A stretch of 64,000 bases of DNA from Pseudoalteromonas sp. A601 (GTDB lineage Bacteria > Pseudomonadota > Gammaproteobacteria > Enterobacterales > Alteromonadaceae). Shown here piece by piece: positions 18,248-27,615 of this stretch. A program made the translations under genes and the position numbers. How positions within the stretch are numbered: position 1 is the stretch's first letter; each line of letters begins with the position of its first letter. The stretch is taken from positions 124,001-188,000 of the forward strand of contig NZ_MXQF01000001.1 of assembly GCF_002165575.1 (NCBI RefSeq). Reading direction: 5' to 3'. Under the pieces are notes generated by a model. That model had not been told where the DNA came from. It ran no database searches and saw nothing but the letters and a program-made list of their open reading frames with translations.

Positions 18248-19659
18248 GTAAGTTTATCTCCTAATAGGTACTGCATAACATGATCTAACCGAATATGCTT
18301 TAATTGTTTACCTGGGCAAGGCATAGGTGAGAATGACAAAAACTCAAACCCATTTGCAGGCCACTCTGCTTTAGTCAACATACGTGATGGTGGCTGTGGC
18401 GGTAAGTAAGTTAGCCATTGCTGCTCATTTAATGGTTTGCCATAAATACAATTTAGGGGGTTGCCTTGCTCAGTAATTTTTCGAGGTTGCGTCGCCGCGA
18501 TAGAAGACATCGCGATGGTCTCTATTTTCACCCCGTCAAACTTTAGATGATTTGCTTGCTCATGCACCAATGAATCCAGTAATAAGGCTAAATCTTTATG
18601 GTGTTCACCACTGATATGATCTGATTTATTAGCCGCAAACAATAATTTATCTATATTGGGTTTGAACAAACGCTTTATAAAGCTATTTTCACCATAGTTA
18701 AAATGCGCCATTAATTGCCCAATAACAGCGCTTTGCTCATGCAGCGTTTCAGGCCCTTCATTTAATGCACTCAGTACATCCACCAGCACTATCTGACGGT
18801 CAAAATGACGAAAGTGCTGGGTATAAAATGGTTTCACCACTTCTTTTACATAGGCGGTAAAACGCTTATTTAAATGTGCCAAATTTGAGCCGGGTATTAC
18901 TTCAGAGTCATATTCAGCCACAGGGAAAAACAACAAAAGTGGTGCCCCTTGCAGTTCACCAGGCATCAACATGCGCCCCGGTTGGAGCATGGCAAGTTTA
19001 GTGTCTTTTTTTAATCCAACTAACAAGCTTTGGTAGAGCTTGGCAAGTTCACTCAATGCATGCTCATCGACAGGTGCATTCAAATCAAGATTATTGAGTG
19101 CGGATAAAAAATCTTGCGCTTTATCAACACGAGGCTGCTGCACTAGTAACGTGTATTGTTGCTCACACCACTGCTGATAGCTTTGCTCAAGCATAGGTAA
19201 ATCGAGCAACCATTCACCAGGGTAGTCAATAATATCAAGGTATAATGTTGATTGTGGTGCAATGTGCGAGCGTAAACCCGAGCCACTTTGGTATTTAATA
19301 GCCAAGCGTAAGGTATTTATGCGTTCAGTTGAGGCAGGCCACATAGGTTCGCCATCATGAGGCAGTAATGCCCCTAACGCATTTTGATAAGCAAACGTTG
19401 GGATAGTTAGCGCTTGCTGCGGCACTACCTTAGTCGCGATATGACGTTTTTGCTGCATAACATCAAAAAAAGGTAAGTTTTTATCGTCAGCTTGGCTGGT
19501 CAAATGTTTTACAAGTGCAGTTATAAATGCTGTTTTACCGCTACCACTTAAGCCTGTTACGGCAAGCTTTACATGTTGGTCTAAACTTCGGTGGACCGCT
19601 TTTTCAGCTTTCCCTTTGAGTTTATTGAAGGCTTTTTTAGCAGATGAAGTGTTTATCAT
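18244..19659 (-). CDS. ycjX: YcjX-family P-loop ATPase/GTPase, Psp-associated
   Basis: A 471-residue protein with an N-terminal P-loop, TGLSGSGKTAF (about 35-45), and the family blocks LYLDIIDYPGEWLLDLPMLE (a Walker B/DxxG-like stretch) and FAANKSDHI, resembling an NKxD guanine-specificity motif. YcjX proteins are thought to be stress-linked nucleotide hydrolases working with the membrane protein YcjF encoded next. pspC lies 58 bp upstream on the same strand with no terminator seen, so it probably belongs to the psp transcript. No Shine-Dalgarno is obvious at the ATG. Confidence 0.92.
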   Translation of the reverse strand: MINTSSAKKAFNKLKGKAEKAVHRSLDQHVKLAVTGLSGSGKTAFITALVKHLTSQADDKNLPFFDVMQQKRHIATKVVPQQALTIPTFAYQNALGALLPHDGEPMWPASTERINTLRLAIKYQSGSGLRSHIAPQSTLYLDIIDYPGEWLLDLPMLEQSYQQWCEQQYTLLVQQPRVDKAQDFLSALNNLDLNAPVDEHALSELAKLYQSLLVGLKKDTKLAMLQPGRMLMPGELQGAPLLLFFPVAEYDSEVIPGSNLAHLNKRFTAYVKEVVKPFYTQHFRHFDRQIVLVDVLSALNEGPETLHEQSAVIGQLMAHFNYGENSFIKRLFKPNIDKLLFAANKSDHISGEHHKDLALLLDSLVHEQANHLKFDGVKIETIAMSSIAATQPRKITEQGNPLNCIYGKPLNEQQWLTYLPPQPPSRMLTKAEWPANGFEFLSFSPMPCPGKQLKHIRLDHVMQYLLGDKLT

Positions 19660-19717
19660 AATGAGTGAGCACTTTATCTACTTACTTTACGAGTCTGATA
19701 AAGTGCTATTAAATCCT

Positions 19718-20119
19718 TTAAAGCTTATTGATTTCACGGCTAACCGTAAACTCTGTTGAAGTAACGTAACGTTCCATCTCTTGTAAGCGAGAATCTACAC
19801 GGCCTAAACGATCTTTGAGATCTTGTAATGCGCGACGTGGTGGCTCACCTTTTTGCCATACTTTAAATTTGACTTCAAGTGGATCTTCATGCTGTGTTGC
19901 ATAAGAGCTTGCCGGTGAATTTGCAGGTTTTTTATCTAAAATAAACCATGCTGCAATATACGCGACCACAAATAAGGGACCGCCGGCTAATAAAACTGCG
20001 GTGACAAAAATGATTCTGACTAACCACAATTCCATATTAAAATAATCACTGAGTCCTGCACATACACCGGCAATTTTGCCGCGTACTGGGTCTCTTAACA
20101 GTTCGCGTTTAGTATTCAT
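19718..20119 (-). CDS. pspC: Phage shock protein C
   Basis: A 133-residue inner-membrane protein. RDPVRGKIAGVCAGLSDYFN is the PspC domain start, followed by a transmembrane helix (IIFVTAVLLAGGPLFVVAYI), a spacer and a C-terminal coiled-coil-like region (LKDRLGRVDSRLQEMERYV) that in E. coli contributes to holding or releasing PspA. It overlaps pspB by four bases (ATGA type). With PspB it forms the membrane sensor that removes PspA from PspF under envelope stress. Confidence 0.95.
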   Translation of the reverse strand: MNTKRELLRDPVRGKIAGVCAGLSDYFNMELWLVRIIFVTAVLLAGGPLFVVAYIAAWFILDKKPANSPASSYATQHEDPLEVKFKVWQKGEPPRRALQDLKDRLGRVDSRLQEMERYVTSTEFTVSREINKL

Positions 20120-20349
20120 ACTTTACGTCTCCACTGTGGTGCCTCTTGATCAAGTAGTGCTTCTAGTGTTTCTACTCGGTCTGCCATTTTATCGGCTTTT
20201 TGCGCAAGCTCTAATAACTGGTGGTGTTCATGTTCACTCAAGCCTTGGCTTACCTGCTTTTTGCTACGATAATGTAAAATTAACCAAAGTGGCGCCACCA
20301 CAATCATAAAAATGATAATTGGGGCAACCAGCACATCTGCGTCAATCAT
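20116..20349 (-). CDS. pspB: Phage shock protein B
   Basis: A 77-residue protein with one N-terminal transmembrane helix (PIIIFMIVVAPLWLILHYR) followed by a charged helical region (LLELAQKADKMADRVETLEA), the standard PspB form. APLWLILHYR matches the conserved PxWLxLHY of the family. I chose ATG 20349, with AGGAGAAGG just before it, rather than the GTG at 20364. It is coupled to pspC by a 4-bp overlap. A GC-rich hairpin lies between it and pspA. Confidence 0.94.
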   Translation of the reverse strand: MIDADVLVAPIIIFMIVVAPLWLILHYRSKKQVSQGLSEHEHHQLLELAQKADKMADRVETLEALLDQEAPQWRRKV

Positions 20350-20388
20350 AACCTTCTCCTGCACAATCCGTTTATTTGTTTAAGCATA

Positions 20389-20404
20389 GGGGGAATGCTC
20401 CCCC
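20389..20404 (-). terminator. pspA-pspB intergenic hairpin (possible attenuator)
   Basis: GGGGGA and TCCCCC pair around a 4-base loop. It lies directly after pspA and before pspB, with no long T-run following on the minus strand. It could protect the pspA 3' end or partially terminate transcription, which would fit a need for more PspA than PspB and PspC. This is inference from structure and position. Confidence 0.55.
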
Positions 20405-20418
20405 TTAATTATTATATT

Positions 20419-21078
20419 TTATTTGTCTGCAAGCTTCTTTTTAAGCGCTGCTAATTCATCATCAATCTTCTCATTTTGCTGTAAATCAGCAATTTCATCA
20501 GACAATGATTTTTTGCCTAAGTCGTACGATTCTACTTGAGATTCTAGACCATCAATTTTAGTTTCGTAACGTTCAAAGCGATTTAATGCATCTTCAACTT
20601 TTGAGCTATCTAATGCTTTTTTCACTTCTAGGCGCGACTCAGCCGAGCGTTGACGTAAGATAATTGCTTTTTGACGTGCTTTAGCGTCAGCTAGTTTATC
20701 TTGTAATGTGCTCACTTCTTGTTGCAGTTTCTCGATGTGAGACTCAACATGAGTCAGTTCATCTTCAACAGCGGCTACAGCGTCTGCTGATTTTTGCTTT
20801 TCAAGCAATGCTGCACGCGCTAGGTCGTCACGATCTTTACTCAGTGCCAGCTCTGCTTTTTCTTGCCACTGCGATACTTGTGCTTTTAATGTATCAACGC
20901 GACGTACTAACTCTTTTTTCTCAGCGAGTGTTTTAGCTGATGTTGAACGAACTTCAACTAACGTGTCTTCCATTTCTTGAATGATAAGACGAACCATTTT
21001 TTCAGGATCTTCTGCTTTATCCAAAATGGCATTGATATTAGAATTAACAATGTCTGCAAAACGTGAAAAAATTCCCAT
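20419..21078 (-). CDS. pspA: Phage shock protein A
   Basis: A 219-residue protein, almost entirely alpha-helical coiled coil, with MGIFSRFADIVNSNINAILD at the N-terminus (the amphipathic membrane-binding helix) and DPEKMVRLIIQEMEDTLVEV, the hallmark of PspA/IM30. It is an ESCRT-III-like membrane-repair protein and also holds PspF inactive. AGAGG precedes the ATG. A sigma-54 promoter lies about 50 bp upstream. It is the first gene of pspABC-ycjXF. Confidence 0.97.
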   Translation of the reverse strand: MGIFSRFADIVNSNINAILDKAEDPEKMVRLIIQEMEDTLVEVRSTSAKTLAEKKELVRRVDTLKAQVSQWQEKAELALSKDRDDLARAALLEKQKSADAVAAVEDELTHVESHIEKLQQEVSTLQDKLADAKARQKAIILRQRSAESRLEVKKALDSSKVEDALNRFERYETKIDGLESQVESYDLGKKSLSDEIADLQQNEKIDDELAALKKKLADK

Positions 21079-21125
21079 AACATTTACCTCTGTGATGTTT
21101 AACTTAATTGGTCTGCACTCACTGT

Positions 21126-21141
21126 TACAATATGCTTGCCA
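21126..21141 (-). promoter_or_regulatory. Sigma-54 promoter of the psp operon
   Basis: Read on the minus strand this is TGGCAAGCATATTGTA. Against TGGCACG-N4-TTGCW it keeps the -24 GG, the -12 TTG and the spacing, differing at two positions. It sits 48 bp upstream of the pspA ATG, with AT-rich sequence behind it suitable for IHF and PspF upstream activating sites. PspF, encoded divergently, is the expected activator. Confidence 0.85.
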
Positions 21142-21265
21142 ACTTTATAAAACATAAAATACAGTAATATTTTCATAAAGTTAAACTAAAAATACAAATT
21201 CCTTTAGTTCTCCCGAATTATGAAATACACTAACTGTTAGTAAAAATGACTAAGAGTTAGGGAAT

Positions 21266-22324
21266 ATGAGCCAATTTCGTCAACAGGATAACTTACTCGG
21301 CCAATCAGACAGCTTTTTAGCTGTACTGGATCAAGTATCGCAGCTGGCAAGTTTAGATAAACCAGTGCTAATTATTGGTGAGCGCGGTACAGGTAAAGAG
21401 TTAATTGCTGCTCGTTTACATTTTTTGTCAAAACGCTGGGAGCAAAACTATATAAAGCTCAATTGCGCAGCATTAAACGAGAACTTACTTGAAAGCGAAT
21501 TATTTGGTCATGAAAGTGGCGCATTTACCGGTGCCAGTAAACGCCATGAAGGTCGTTTTGAGCGTGCCAACTCCGGTACTCTGTTTTTAGATGAATTAGC
21601 AAACACCTCTGCCATGGTGCAAGAAAAGCTGTTACGAGTCATTGAATACGGCGAGTTTGAACGAGTTGGGGGCAAACAAACGGTTAAAGTGGATACCCGT
21701 TTAGTCTGTGCTACCAATGAAGACCTGCCCTATTTGGCCGAACAAGGCGAATTTAGAAGTGATTTACTCGACCGACTCGCCTTTGATGTAATTACTCTGC
21801 CGCCGCTACGTGAACGTCAAGACGACATAATGCTACTGGCTGAACAGTTTGCCATTAATATGGCTCGCGATTTGGAGTGGGAGTTATTTAGTGGCTTTAC
21901 CCGAAGCGCCGTTGAAATACTGCAAACCTATGACTGGCCAGGTAACATCCGTGAGCTGAAAAATGTCGTGGAGCGTAGTTTATATCGTCATGGCAATGAA
22001 CATATTCCCGTTCACCAGATTATTTTAGACCCATTCGAAAGCAAGTTTAGACCCAAGCAGCGAATTAAAGCACCACTAAAATCAGAGCAAACAGAGATAG
22101 TGGCCCCAAGCACAGTCGAAGTTGCCCCTGTGAATAAACCTGCGCAACACACCTTTCCATGCAGTTTAAAAGATCTCTCTAACGAGTTTGAAATTGATTT
22201 AATAAAAAAAGCACTCGAATTCAGCCAATTTAATCAAAAGAAGACTGCAGAAGTACTTGGTTTGACGTATCATCAACTTAGAGGCTATTTGAAAAAATAT
22301 AATTTACTAGATCAACAACAATAG
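21266..22324 (+). CDS. pspF: Psp operon transcriptional activator PspF
   Basis: A 352-residue sigma-54 activator without an N-terminal receiver. The AAA+ domain shows GERGTGKELIAARLH (Walker A), ESELFGHESGAFTGA containing the GAFTGA sigma-54 contact loop, and FLDELAN (Walker B). A short linker leads to a Fis-type helix-turn-helix (KKTAEVLGLTYHQLRGYLKK). The lack of a sensory domain is typical of PspF, which is controlled by PspA binding. It is divergent from pspA. sapA begins 16 bp downstream, so sap may be partly co-transcribed. Confidence 0.96.
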   Translation: MSQFRQQDNLLGQSDSFLAVLDQVSQLASLDKPVLIIGERGTGKELIAARLHFLSKRWEQNYIKLNCAALNENLLESELFGHESGAFTGASKRHEGRFERANSGTLFLDELANTSAMVQEKLLRVIEYGEFERVGGKQTVKVDTRLVCATNEDLPYLAEQGEFRSDLLDRLAFDVITLPPLRERQDDIMLLAEQFAINMARDLEWELFSGFTRSAVEILQTYDWPGNIRELKNVVERSLYRHGNEHIPVHQIILDPFESKFRPKQRIKAPLKSEQTEIVAPSTVEVAPVNKPAQHTFPCSLKDLSNEFEIDLIKKALEFSQFNQKKTAEVLGLTYHQLRGYLKKYNLLDQQQ

Positions 22325-22339
22325 TCAGAGGTTGAACCG

Positions 22340-23947
22340 GTGTATAAATTATTACTTGGGCTATTTTCGCTGAGCTTAACAGGCTGCTTAGATACGAAAG
22401 AACCAACCCTAGAAGAAAAAAACCAAGGCTTAGTTTATTGTGCTGAGGCGAACCCTGTGTCGTTTAATCCACAAGTAACGACCACAGGTTCAACAATCGA
22501 TATCATTGCTAATCAGCTTTATGACCGTTTGATCAGTATTGACCCTATAACGGCAGAGTTTCAAAGCGAGCTGGCAACCGATTGGAAAATCAGCCCTGAC
22601 GGAAAAGCCGTCACCTTTACCCTGCGTAAAGGGGTTAAATTTCATAGCACCAACTATTTTACACCTACTCGTGATTTTAATGCCGACGACGTTATTTTTA
22701 CCTTCAGTCGTTTATTTGATGTATACAACCCTTATCATTTTGTTGGTGATGCAAATTATCCTTATTTTCAAAGTGTGGGGATTGATCAACTTATTCGCCG
22801 TATAATACGTGTATCGGACTACCAAGTTCGATTTGAGTTATTTAATGCTGAGAGCAGTTTTTTAGCCAATATGGCAACAGATTTTGCAGTAGTATTATCC
22901 CGCGAATACGCAATGCAATTAAAAGCCCAAGAACAACTCGATTTATTTGATCAATACCCAATTGGCACTGGCCCGTATGTTTATAAAGAATACCGTCGTG
23001 ATCATTTAGTTCGTTATTATCGCAATAACGCCTACTGGAAACACAAAGTCGACCTTGAACAATTGGTTTACGATATCACTCCTAATGGCACCACACGTAT
23101 AGCCAAAATGCTCACCAAAGAATGTGATGTTACTGCACACCCAAGCAGTGCACAGTTAAGTATTTTAGCGAACCGCGCCGATATAAACGTGCAAAAAGAG
23201 ACTAATCTTAATGTAGGTTATTGGGCGTTTAATACTGAACGCCCCCCATTTAACGACATCAAAGTCCGCCAAGCACTCGCTCACGCCATCGATATTGAAA
23301 AAATAATGCAAGCGGTGTTTTACGGTAATGGTATCCGTGCACAATCAATTTTGCCGCCTACCTCTTGGGCTTATCAATCTCAAGGTAACATGCCTGCGTT
23401 TGACCCCGAACTTGCCAAAAAATTGCTTAACGAAGCTGGTTTAGAAAATGGCTTTGATATGACAATTTGGGCTATGCCTGTCAGTCGTATCTATAACCCC
23501 AACGCCCGAAAAATGGCTGAGTTGATGCAAAGTGACTTACGTAAAATCGGAGTCAATGTCAGTATTGTTGAATATGAGTGGAATACCTTTATCCAACGTA
23601 TTGGGGAGCACCGCCACGATAGCGTACTACTAGGCTGGGCGGCCGATACACCTGATCCTGATAACTTTTTTAGCCCATTATTAAGTTGTTCAGCCACATT
23701 TAGCGGTAAAAACCCAGCTAACTGGTGCAACCCAGCATTTGACTTATTACTCACTCAAGCACTTGATAGCACAGATTTAGAAATGAGGAAACGCTATTAT
23801 CAACAAGCACAAGCTATGTTGATAAAAGAGCTGCCCTTATTACCATTGGCACATGGCATGCGCTTTCAAGCCAGTAGCAGTGATGTAGAAGGTATCCCGC
23901 TTGGCCCATTTGGCGCAATATCACTGGCTAATGCGAGGAAAAAATAA
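22340..23947 (+). CDS. sapA: Peptide ABC transporter substrate-binding lipoprotein SapA
   Basis: A 535-residue family-5 solute-binding protein. The signal peptide ends in LSLTGC, a lipobox, so it is a lipoprotein here. Conserved SBP_bac_5 stretches include LATDWKISPDGKAVTFTLRK and FNDIKVRQALAHAIDIEKIM. The start is GTG at 22340, 16 bp after pspF. It is the first gene of sapABCDF, whose product binds peptides (including antimicrobial peptides in Salmonella and Haemophilus) or, in E. coli, functions with putrescine export. The adjacency to psp is the same as in enterobacteria. Confidence 0.94.
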   Translation: MYKLLLGLFSLSLTGCLDTKEPTLEEKNQGLVYCAEANPVSFNPQVTTTGSTIDIIANQLYDRLISIDPITAEFQSELATDWKISPDGKAVTFTLRKGVKFHSTNYFTPTRDFNADDVIFTFSRLFDVYNPYHFVGDANYPYFQSVGIDQLIRRIIRVSDYQVRFELFNAESSFLANMATDFAVVLSREYAMQLKAQEQLDLFDQYPIGTGPYVYKEYRRDHLVRYYRNNAYWKHKVDLEQLVYDITPNGTTRIAKMLTKECDVTAHPSSAQLSILANRADINVQKETNLNVGYWAFNTERPPFNDIKVRQALAHAIDIEKIMQAVFYGNGIRAQSILPPTSWAYQSQGNMPAFDPELAKKLLNEAGLENGFDMTIWAMPVSRIYNPNARKMAELMQSDLRKIGVNVSIVEYEWNTFIQRIGEHRHDSVLLGWAADTPDPDNFFSPLLSCSATFSGKNPANWCNPAFDLLLTQALDSTDLEMRKRYYQQAQAMLIKELPLLPLAHGMRFQASSSDVEGIPLGPFGAISLANARKK

Positions 23948-24981
23948 TGGTGTTAGATTATTTTTTACGCCGCCTAGGCTTGTTACTATTTATGATGCTC
24001 ACCTTGAGTATTTTTACGTTTTCATTAAGTTATTTGTTTCCCGGTGATGCGCTCAGTAATTTAAGCGGCATTACCAATACCAGCTTTTCGCAAACTAGCG
24101 AACTACAAGAAAAATATCACTTTAATGATAATTACATTACTCAATATTTTGCATTTTTAGAACGCATTTTTTTGGGTGATTGGGGCCTATCTTTTGCCTC
24201 AGGTGATAACGTATTTAACCATATTATTGATTTATTCCCTGCAACACTCGAATTAAGCTTATACGCGCTCATTATTTCAGTAGTCATTGGTGTGCCTGCG
24301 GGTATTTTAGCCGCGGCTTATCATAAAAAACTGCCTGATAAACTCATCAACTCAGTCACATTAGCAGGCTACTCAATACCTGTTTTTTGGCTTGCGTTAT
24401 TATTAATCATGGTGTTCTCACTGCAATTAGGTTGGTTTCCTATGTCGGGCCGTATGGGGTTACTTTATGAAATCCCCCCGCAAACGGGATTTATTTTAAT
24501 TGATATTGCACTCGCTGAGTTTCCTTATTCGGGTATGGCGATGTTCGATGCCCTGCATCATCTGACTCTGCCAACCATCGTACTGGCAATGTATCCTACC
24601 ACGGTATTAATTCGCTTTACCCGTGAATCCATGCTCCATGTGCTTGATCAAAACTTTATTAAAACGGCGCGAGCCAAAGGCCTTAACCGCGCACAATTAA
24701 TTGTGCACCATGCACTGCGCAATGCTTTATTACCCGTGATCAAACAAATCGGCTTACAGTTTAGTACTTTGATCACTCTTGCTATGATCACCGAAGTTAT
24801 TTTTTCATGGCCGGGCATAGGTCGCTGGCTCATTGATAGTATTTATCAACGTGATTATCCTGCTATACAAGGTGGTTTATTAGCGGTCTCTATGTTTGTT
24901 ATTTTAGCCACTATTATTGCTGAACTGACCTACACCCTGTTCGATCCGCTTTCTCGGAACCAAGCACATGGCAAAGTTTAA
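23947..24981 (+). CDS. sapB: Peptide ABC transporter permease SapB
   Basis: A 344-residue inner-membrane permease. Its N-terminal helix (LLLFMMLTLSIFTFSLSYLF) and the EAA loop region (RAKGLNRAQLIVHHALRNAL) are diagnostic of the DppB/OppB family, with about six helices. The ATG overlaps the sapA stop by one base and the sapC start overlaps its 3' end by 14 bp, showing tight translational coupling. It forms the transmembrane channel with SapC. Confidence 0.95.
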   Translation: MVLDYFLRRLGLLLFMMLTLSIFTFSLSYLFPGDALSNLSGITNTSFSQTSELQEKYHFNDNYITQYFAFLERIFLGDWGLSFASGDNVFNHIIDLFPATLELSLYALIISVVIGVPAGILAAAYHKKLPDKLINSVTLAGYSIPVFWLALLLIMVFSLQLGWFPMSGRMGLLYEIPPQTGFILIDIALAEFPYSGMAMFDALHHLTLPTIVLAMYPTTVLIRFTRESMLHVLDQNFIKTARAKGLNRAQLIVHHALRNALLPVIKQIGLQFSTLITLAMITEVIFSWPGIGRWLIDSIYQRDYPAIQGGLLAVSMFVILATIIAELTYTLFDPLSRNQAHGKV

Positions 24982-25861
24982 TTTATTTTCTGAAGAATCA
25001 AACAAAGCGCCTCTGGCGCGGTTTTGGCGCAAGTTTAAATCAAATCACCCAGCTTTAGTCGGGCTGTGGGTGTTTATTGCATTTGCGATATTAGCTGCAG
25101 CTGCGCCTTTTATTGCCCCCTATGGTGTGAATCAGCAGCATAGCGATGCTCTTCTTATTCCTCCCTCATGGCATGAAATGGGCGATGTGCGATTTTTACT
25201 CGGAACAGATGATCTTGGACGTGATGTGTTATCACGGTTAATGAATGGTGCAACCTACACATTTGGTTTGTCTGTTATTGCTGCACTTATTACCACTGTG
25301 ATTGGCGTGTTAGTCGGTACTTTTGCCGGTATTAGTCGCGGCTTACGTTCAAGCTTTTTGAATCACTTACTCGATATCACTTTATCAATTCCTTCATTGC
25401 TGCTAGCAATTATAATAATCGCAATTTTAGGCCCCGGCCTAATGAATACAGTGTGGGCGATTATTTTAGCGCTACTGCCGCAATTTATTCACTCGGTGCG
25501 CAATTTAATTGTGACCGAGCTGGGTAAAGATTACATTACCGCTTTTAAGCTTGATGGTGCCTCTAATTGGCATATCCTCTCTCGTGGAATTTTTCCTAAT
25601 ATTTATGAACATATTGTGGTTATTTTTACCATGGCGCTTTCAACCGCTATATTAGATATATCAGCCCTTGGCTTTTTAAAACTCGGTGCGCAGCCTCCAA
25701 CCACAGAATGGGGCGCTATTTTGGCAGAGAACTTAGGCTTGATATACTTAGCACCGTGGACAGTAGGATTACCTGGGGTGTTACTCTTTTTAGCCGTGTT
25801 ATCAACTAATTTAGTTGGCGATGGTCTTCGCCAAGTGTTAAAAGCACGTAAGGCAGATTAA
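24968..25861 (+). CDS. sapC: Peptide ABC transporter permease SapC
   Basis: A 297-residue permease of the DppC/OppC type. It has the N-terminal RFWRKFKSNHPALVGLWVFI segment, FLLGTDDLGRDVLSRL (the conserved GTDxxGRD periplasmic motif) and an EAA-like loop around FKLDGASNWHILSRGIFPN. It overlaps sapB by 14 bp and its stop is immediately followed by the sapD ATG. It pairs with SapB in the membrane. Confidence 0.95.
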   Translation: MAKFNLFSEESNKAPLARFWRKFKSNHPALVGLWVFIAFAILAAAAPFIAPYGVNQQHSDALLIPPSWHEMGDVRFLLGTDDLGRDVLSRLMNGATYTFGLSVIAALITTVIGVLVGTFAGISRGLRSSFLNHLLDITLSIPSLLLAIIIIAILGPGLMNTVWAIILALLPQFIHSVRNLIVTELGKDYITAFKLDGASNWHILSRGIFPNIYEHIVVIFTMALSTAILDISALGFLKLGAQPPTTEWGAILAENLGLIYLAPWTVGLPGVLLFLAVLSTNLVGDGLRQVLKARKAD

Positions 25862-26854
25862 ATGCAATTACTCGACATACGAAATTTAACTATAGAGCTG
25901 CAAACACCCGATACAGTGATACGTGCAGTAGATAGAGTAAGCTTGAGTTTAAAAGAAGGTGAAGTGCATGCGCTGGTGGGTGAATCAGGCTCAGGCAAAA
26001 GTCTCATCGCTAAAGCCATTGTTGGGGTATTAAATAAACGCTGGCATATCACAGCCGACCGCATGCACTGGCGCGGTGTTGACCTTATGCGTTTATCAAA
26101 CGAGCAACGCCGTAAAATTGTAGGCCAAGATATCGCCATGATTTACCAAGATCCTAGCCGCTGCCTAGACCCAACAGCAAAAATTTTTGATCAAATAGCC
26201 GAGACACTTCCCGAAATTCAAGAAAAAGGTTTTTTCTTAAAACGTAACCGCCAACGCAAAGATCGGGTAAAAGCACTGATCCATAAGGTGGGAATTAAAG
26301 ATCATGAAAAGGTCTTAACCAGCTACCCTCATGAACTCTCAGAAGGCGTGTGCCAAAAAGTAATGATTGCCATGGCCATTGCCCGTACACCAAAGCTATT
26401 AATTGCCGATGAGCCCACCACAGCTCTAGAAAGCACCACCCGCGCCCAGGTATTCAGATTACTTAAAAGCTTAAACCAGCTAAAAAACATGTCGATATTA
26501 ATGATCTCTCACGAACTAGAAGAAATTATTAATTGGTCCCATGGCATGCACGTATTATATTGCGGGCAAATGGTAGAAGCTGGCCCTACAGCTAAAATAT
26601 TTAGCCAGCCACGTCACCCGTACACTCAAGCACTATTAAAAAGCTTACCCGATTATGAGCAAGGGCTTGCTCATAAAGAACCTTTTTACGCTCTCAAAGG
26701 GACGATCCCAACGTTGCAGCATTTACCAATAGGGTGTCGTCTTGGCCCTCGCTGCCCACAAGCACAAAGAGCTTGCGTGGTCACCCCAAAGTTAACTAAA
26801 CAGCATGGTCACAGTTATGCGTGTCATTTCCCTTTAATTAAGGCAATGAAATAA
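25862..26854 (+). CDS. sapD: Peptide ABC transporter ATP-binding protein SapD
   Basis: A 330-residue ATPase. Walker A is GESGSGKS, the signature is LSEGVCQKVM (LSEG in place of LSGG, as in other SapD proteins), and Walker B is LLIADEPTTALE. The C-terminal oligopeptide-transporter extension contains CRLGPRCPQAQRAC, a Cys cluster that in the OppD/DppD family can bind an iron-sulfur cluster. It starts directly after sapC and overlaps sapF by one base. Confidence 0.95.
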   Translation: MQLLDIRNLTIELQTPDTVIRAVDRVSLSLKEGEVHALVGESGSGKSLIAKAIVGVLNKRWHITADRMHWRGVDLMRLSNEQRRKIVGQDIAMIYQDPSRCLDPTAKIFDQIAETLPEIQEKGFFLKRNRQRKDRVKALIHKVGIKDHEKVLTSYPHELSEGVCQKVMIAMAIARTPKLLIADEPTTALESTTRAQVFRLLKSLNQLKNMSILMISHELEEIINWSHGMHVLYCGQMVEAGPTAKIFSQPRHPYTQALLKSLPDYEQGLAHKEPFYALKGTIPTLQHLPIGCRLGPRCPQAQRACVVTPKLTKQHGHSYACHFPLIKAMK

Positions 26855-27615
26855 TGCAACCTCTATTGAAAGTACAAGCCTTATCAAAAAGCTTTAACCT
26901 TCGTGCTGGGATCTTTTCACGTAAACGCTTTGCAGTATTAAAAAACATTTCGTTTTGCTTAGAACAAGGAGAAACTCTGGCTATTATCGGCGAAACGGGC
27001 TCTGGAAAAAGTACCCTAGCAAAACTGCTTGCCGGTGCCGATCATGCAGATAGCGGGCAAATTCTACTCGATGGCAACATTATCGAAAACAATGGCATTC
27101 GCAATCAGCAATGCCGTCATATTCGAATGATTTTTCAAGACTCAGAAGCCTCGCTAAACCCAGGACTGACTATTGGCGACATGCTCGACGACTGCCTGCA
27201 ATATAATACCTCATTAGATAAACAAACCCGCGGCGAAAAAATAACCACAACCTTATCTAAAGTTGGTTTGCTTAACGACCATCAACATTATTACCCACAC
27301 ATGTTCAGCGGCGGTCAATTACAACGTATTGCCCTCGCCCGTGCATTAATTCTTGATCCAAAAGTAGTGGTACTCGACGAAGCGCTATCATCACTAGACC
27401 CATCAGTACGGGCGCAAACAGTCAACTTATTACTAAAGCTACAACAAGACACCGGCTTAAGTTATATCTTGATCACCCATCACCTAAGCCTAGTACGCCA
27501 CATCAGCGACCAGCTAGTGGTACTCGATCACGGTGAAATAGTCGAATACGGCAAAACCGAGGATATTTTCCAAGATCCACAATCTAACGTAACCCAGAAA
27601 TTGTTGAGTTGTTAA
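26854..27615 (+). CDS. sapF: Peptide ABC transporter ATP-binding protein SapF
   Basis: A 253-residue ATPase with Walker A GETGSGKST, signature FSGGQLQRIALARAL and Walker B VVVLDEALSSLD. It lacks the long C-terminal extension of SapD, as in other SapF proteins. It is the last sap gene. The downstream region carries a repeat copy and then a perfect hairpin at 27863-27883. Confidence 0.95.
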   Translation: MQPLLKVQALSKSFNLRAGIFSRKRFAVLKNISFCLEQGETLAIIGETGSGKSTLAKLLAGADHADSGQILLDGNIIENNGIRNQQCRHIRMIFQDSEASLNPGLTIGDMLDDCLQYNTSLDKQTRGEKITTTLSKVGLLNDHQHYYPHMFSGGQLQRIALARALILDPKVVVLDEALSSLDPSVRAQTVNLLLKLQQDTGLSYILITHHLSLVRHISDQLVVLDHGEIVEYGKTEDIFQDPQSNVTQKLLSC

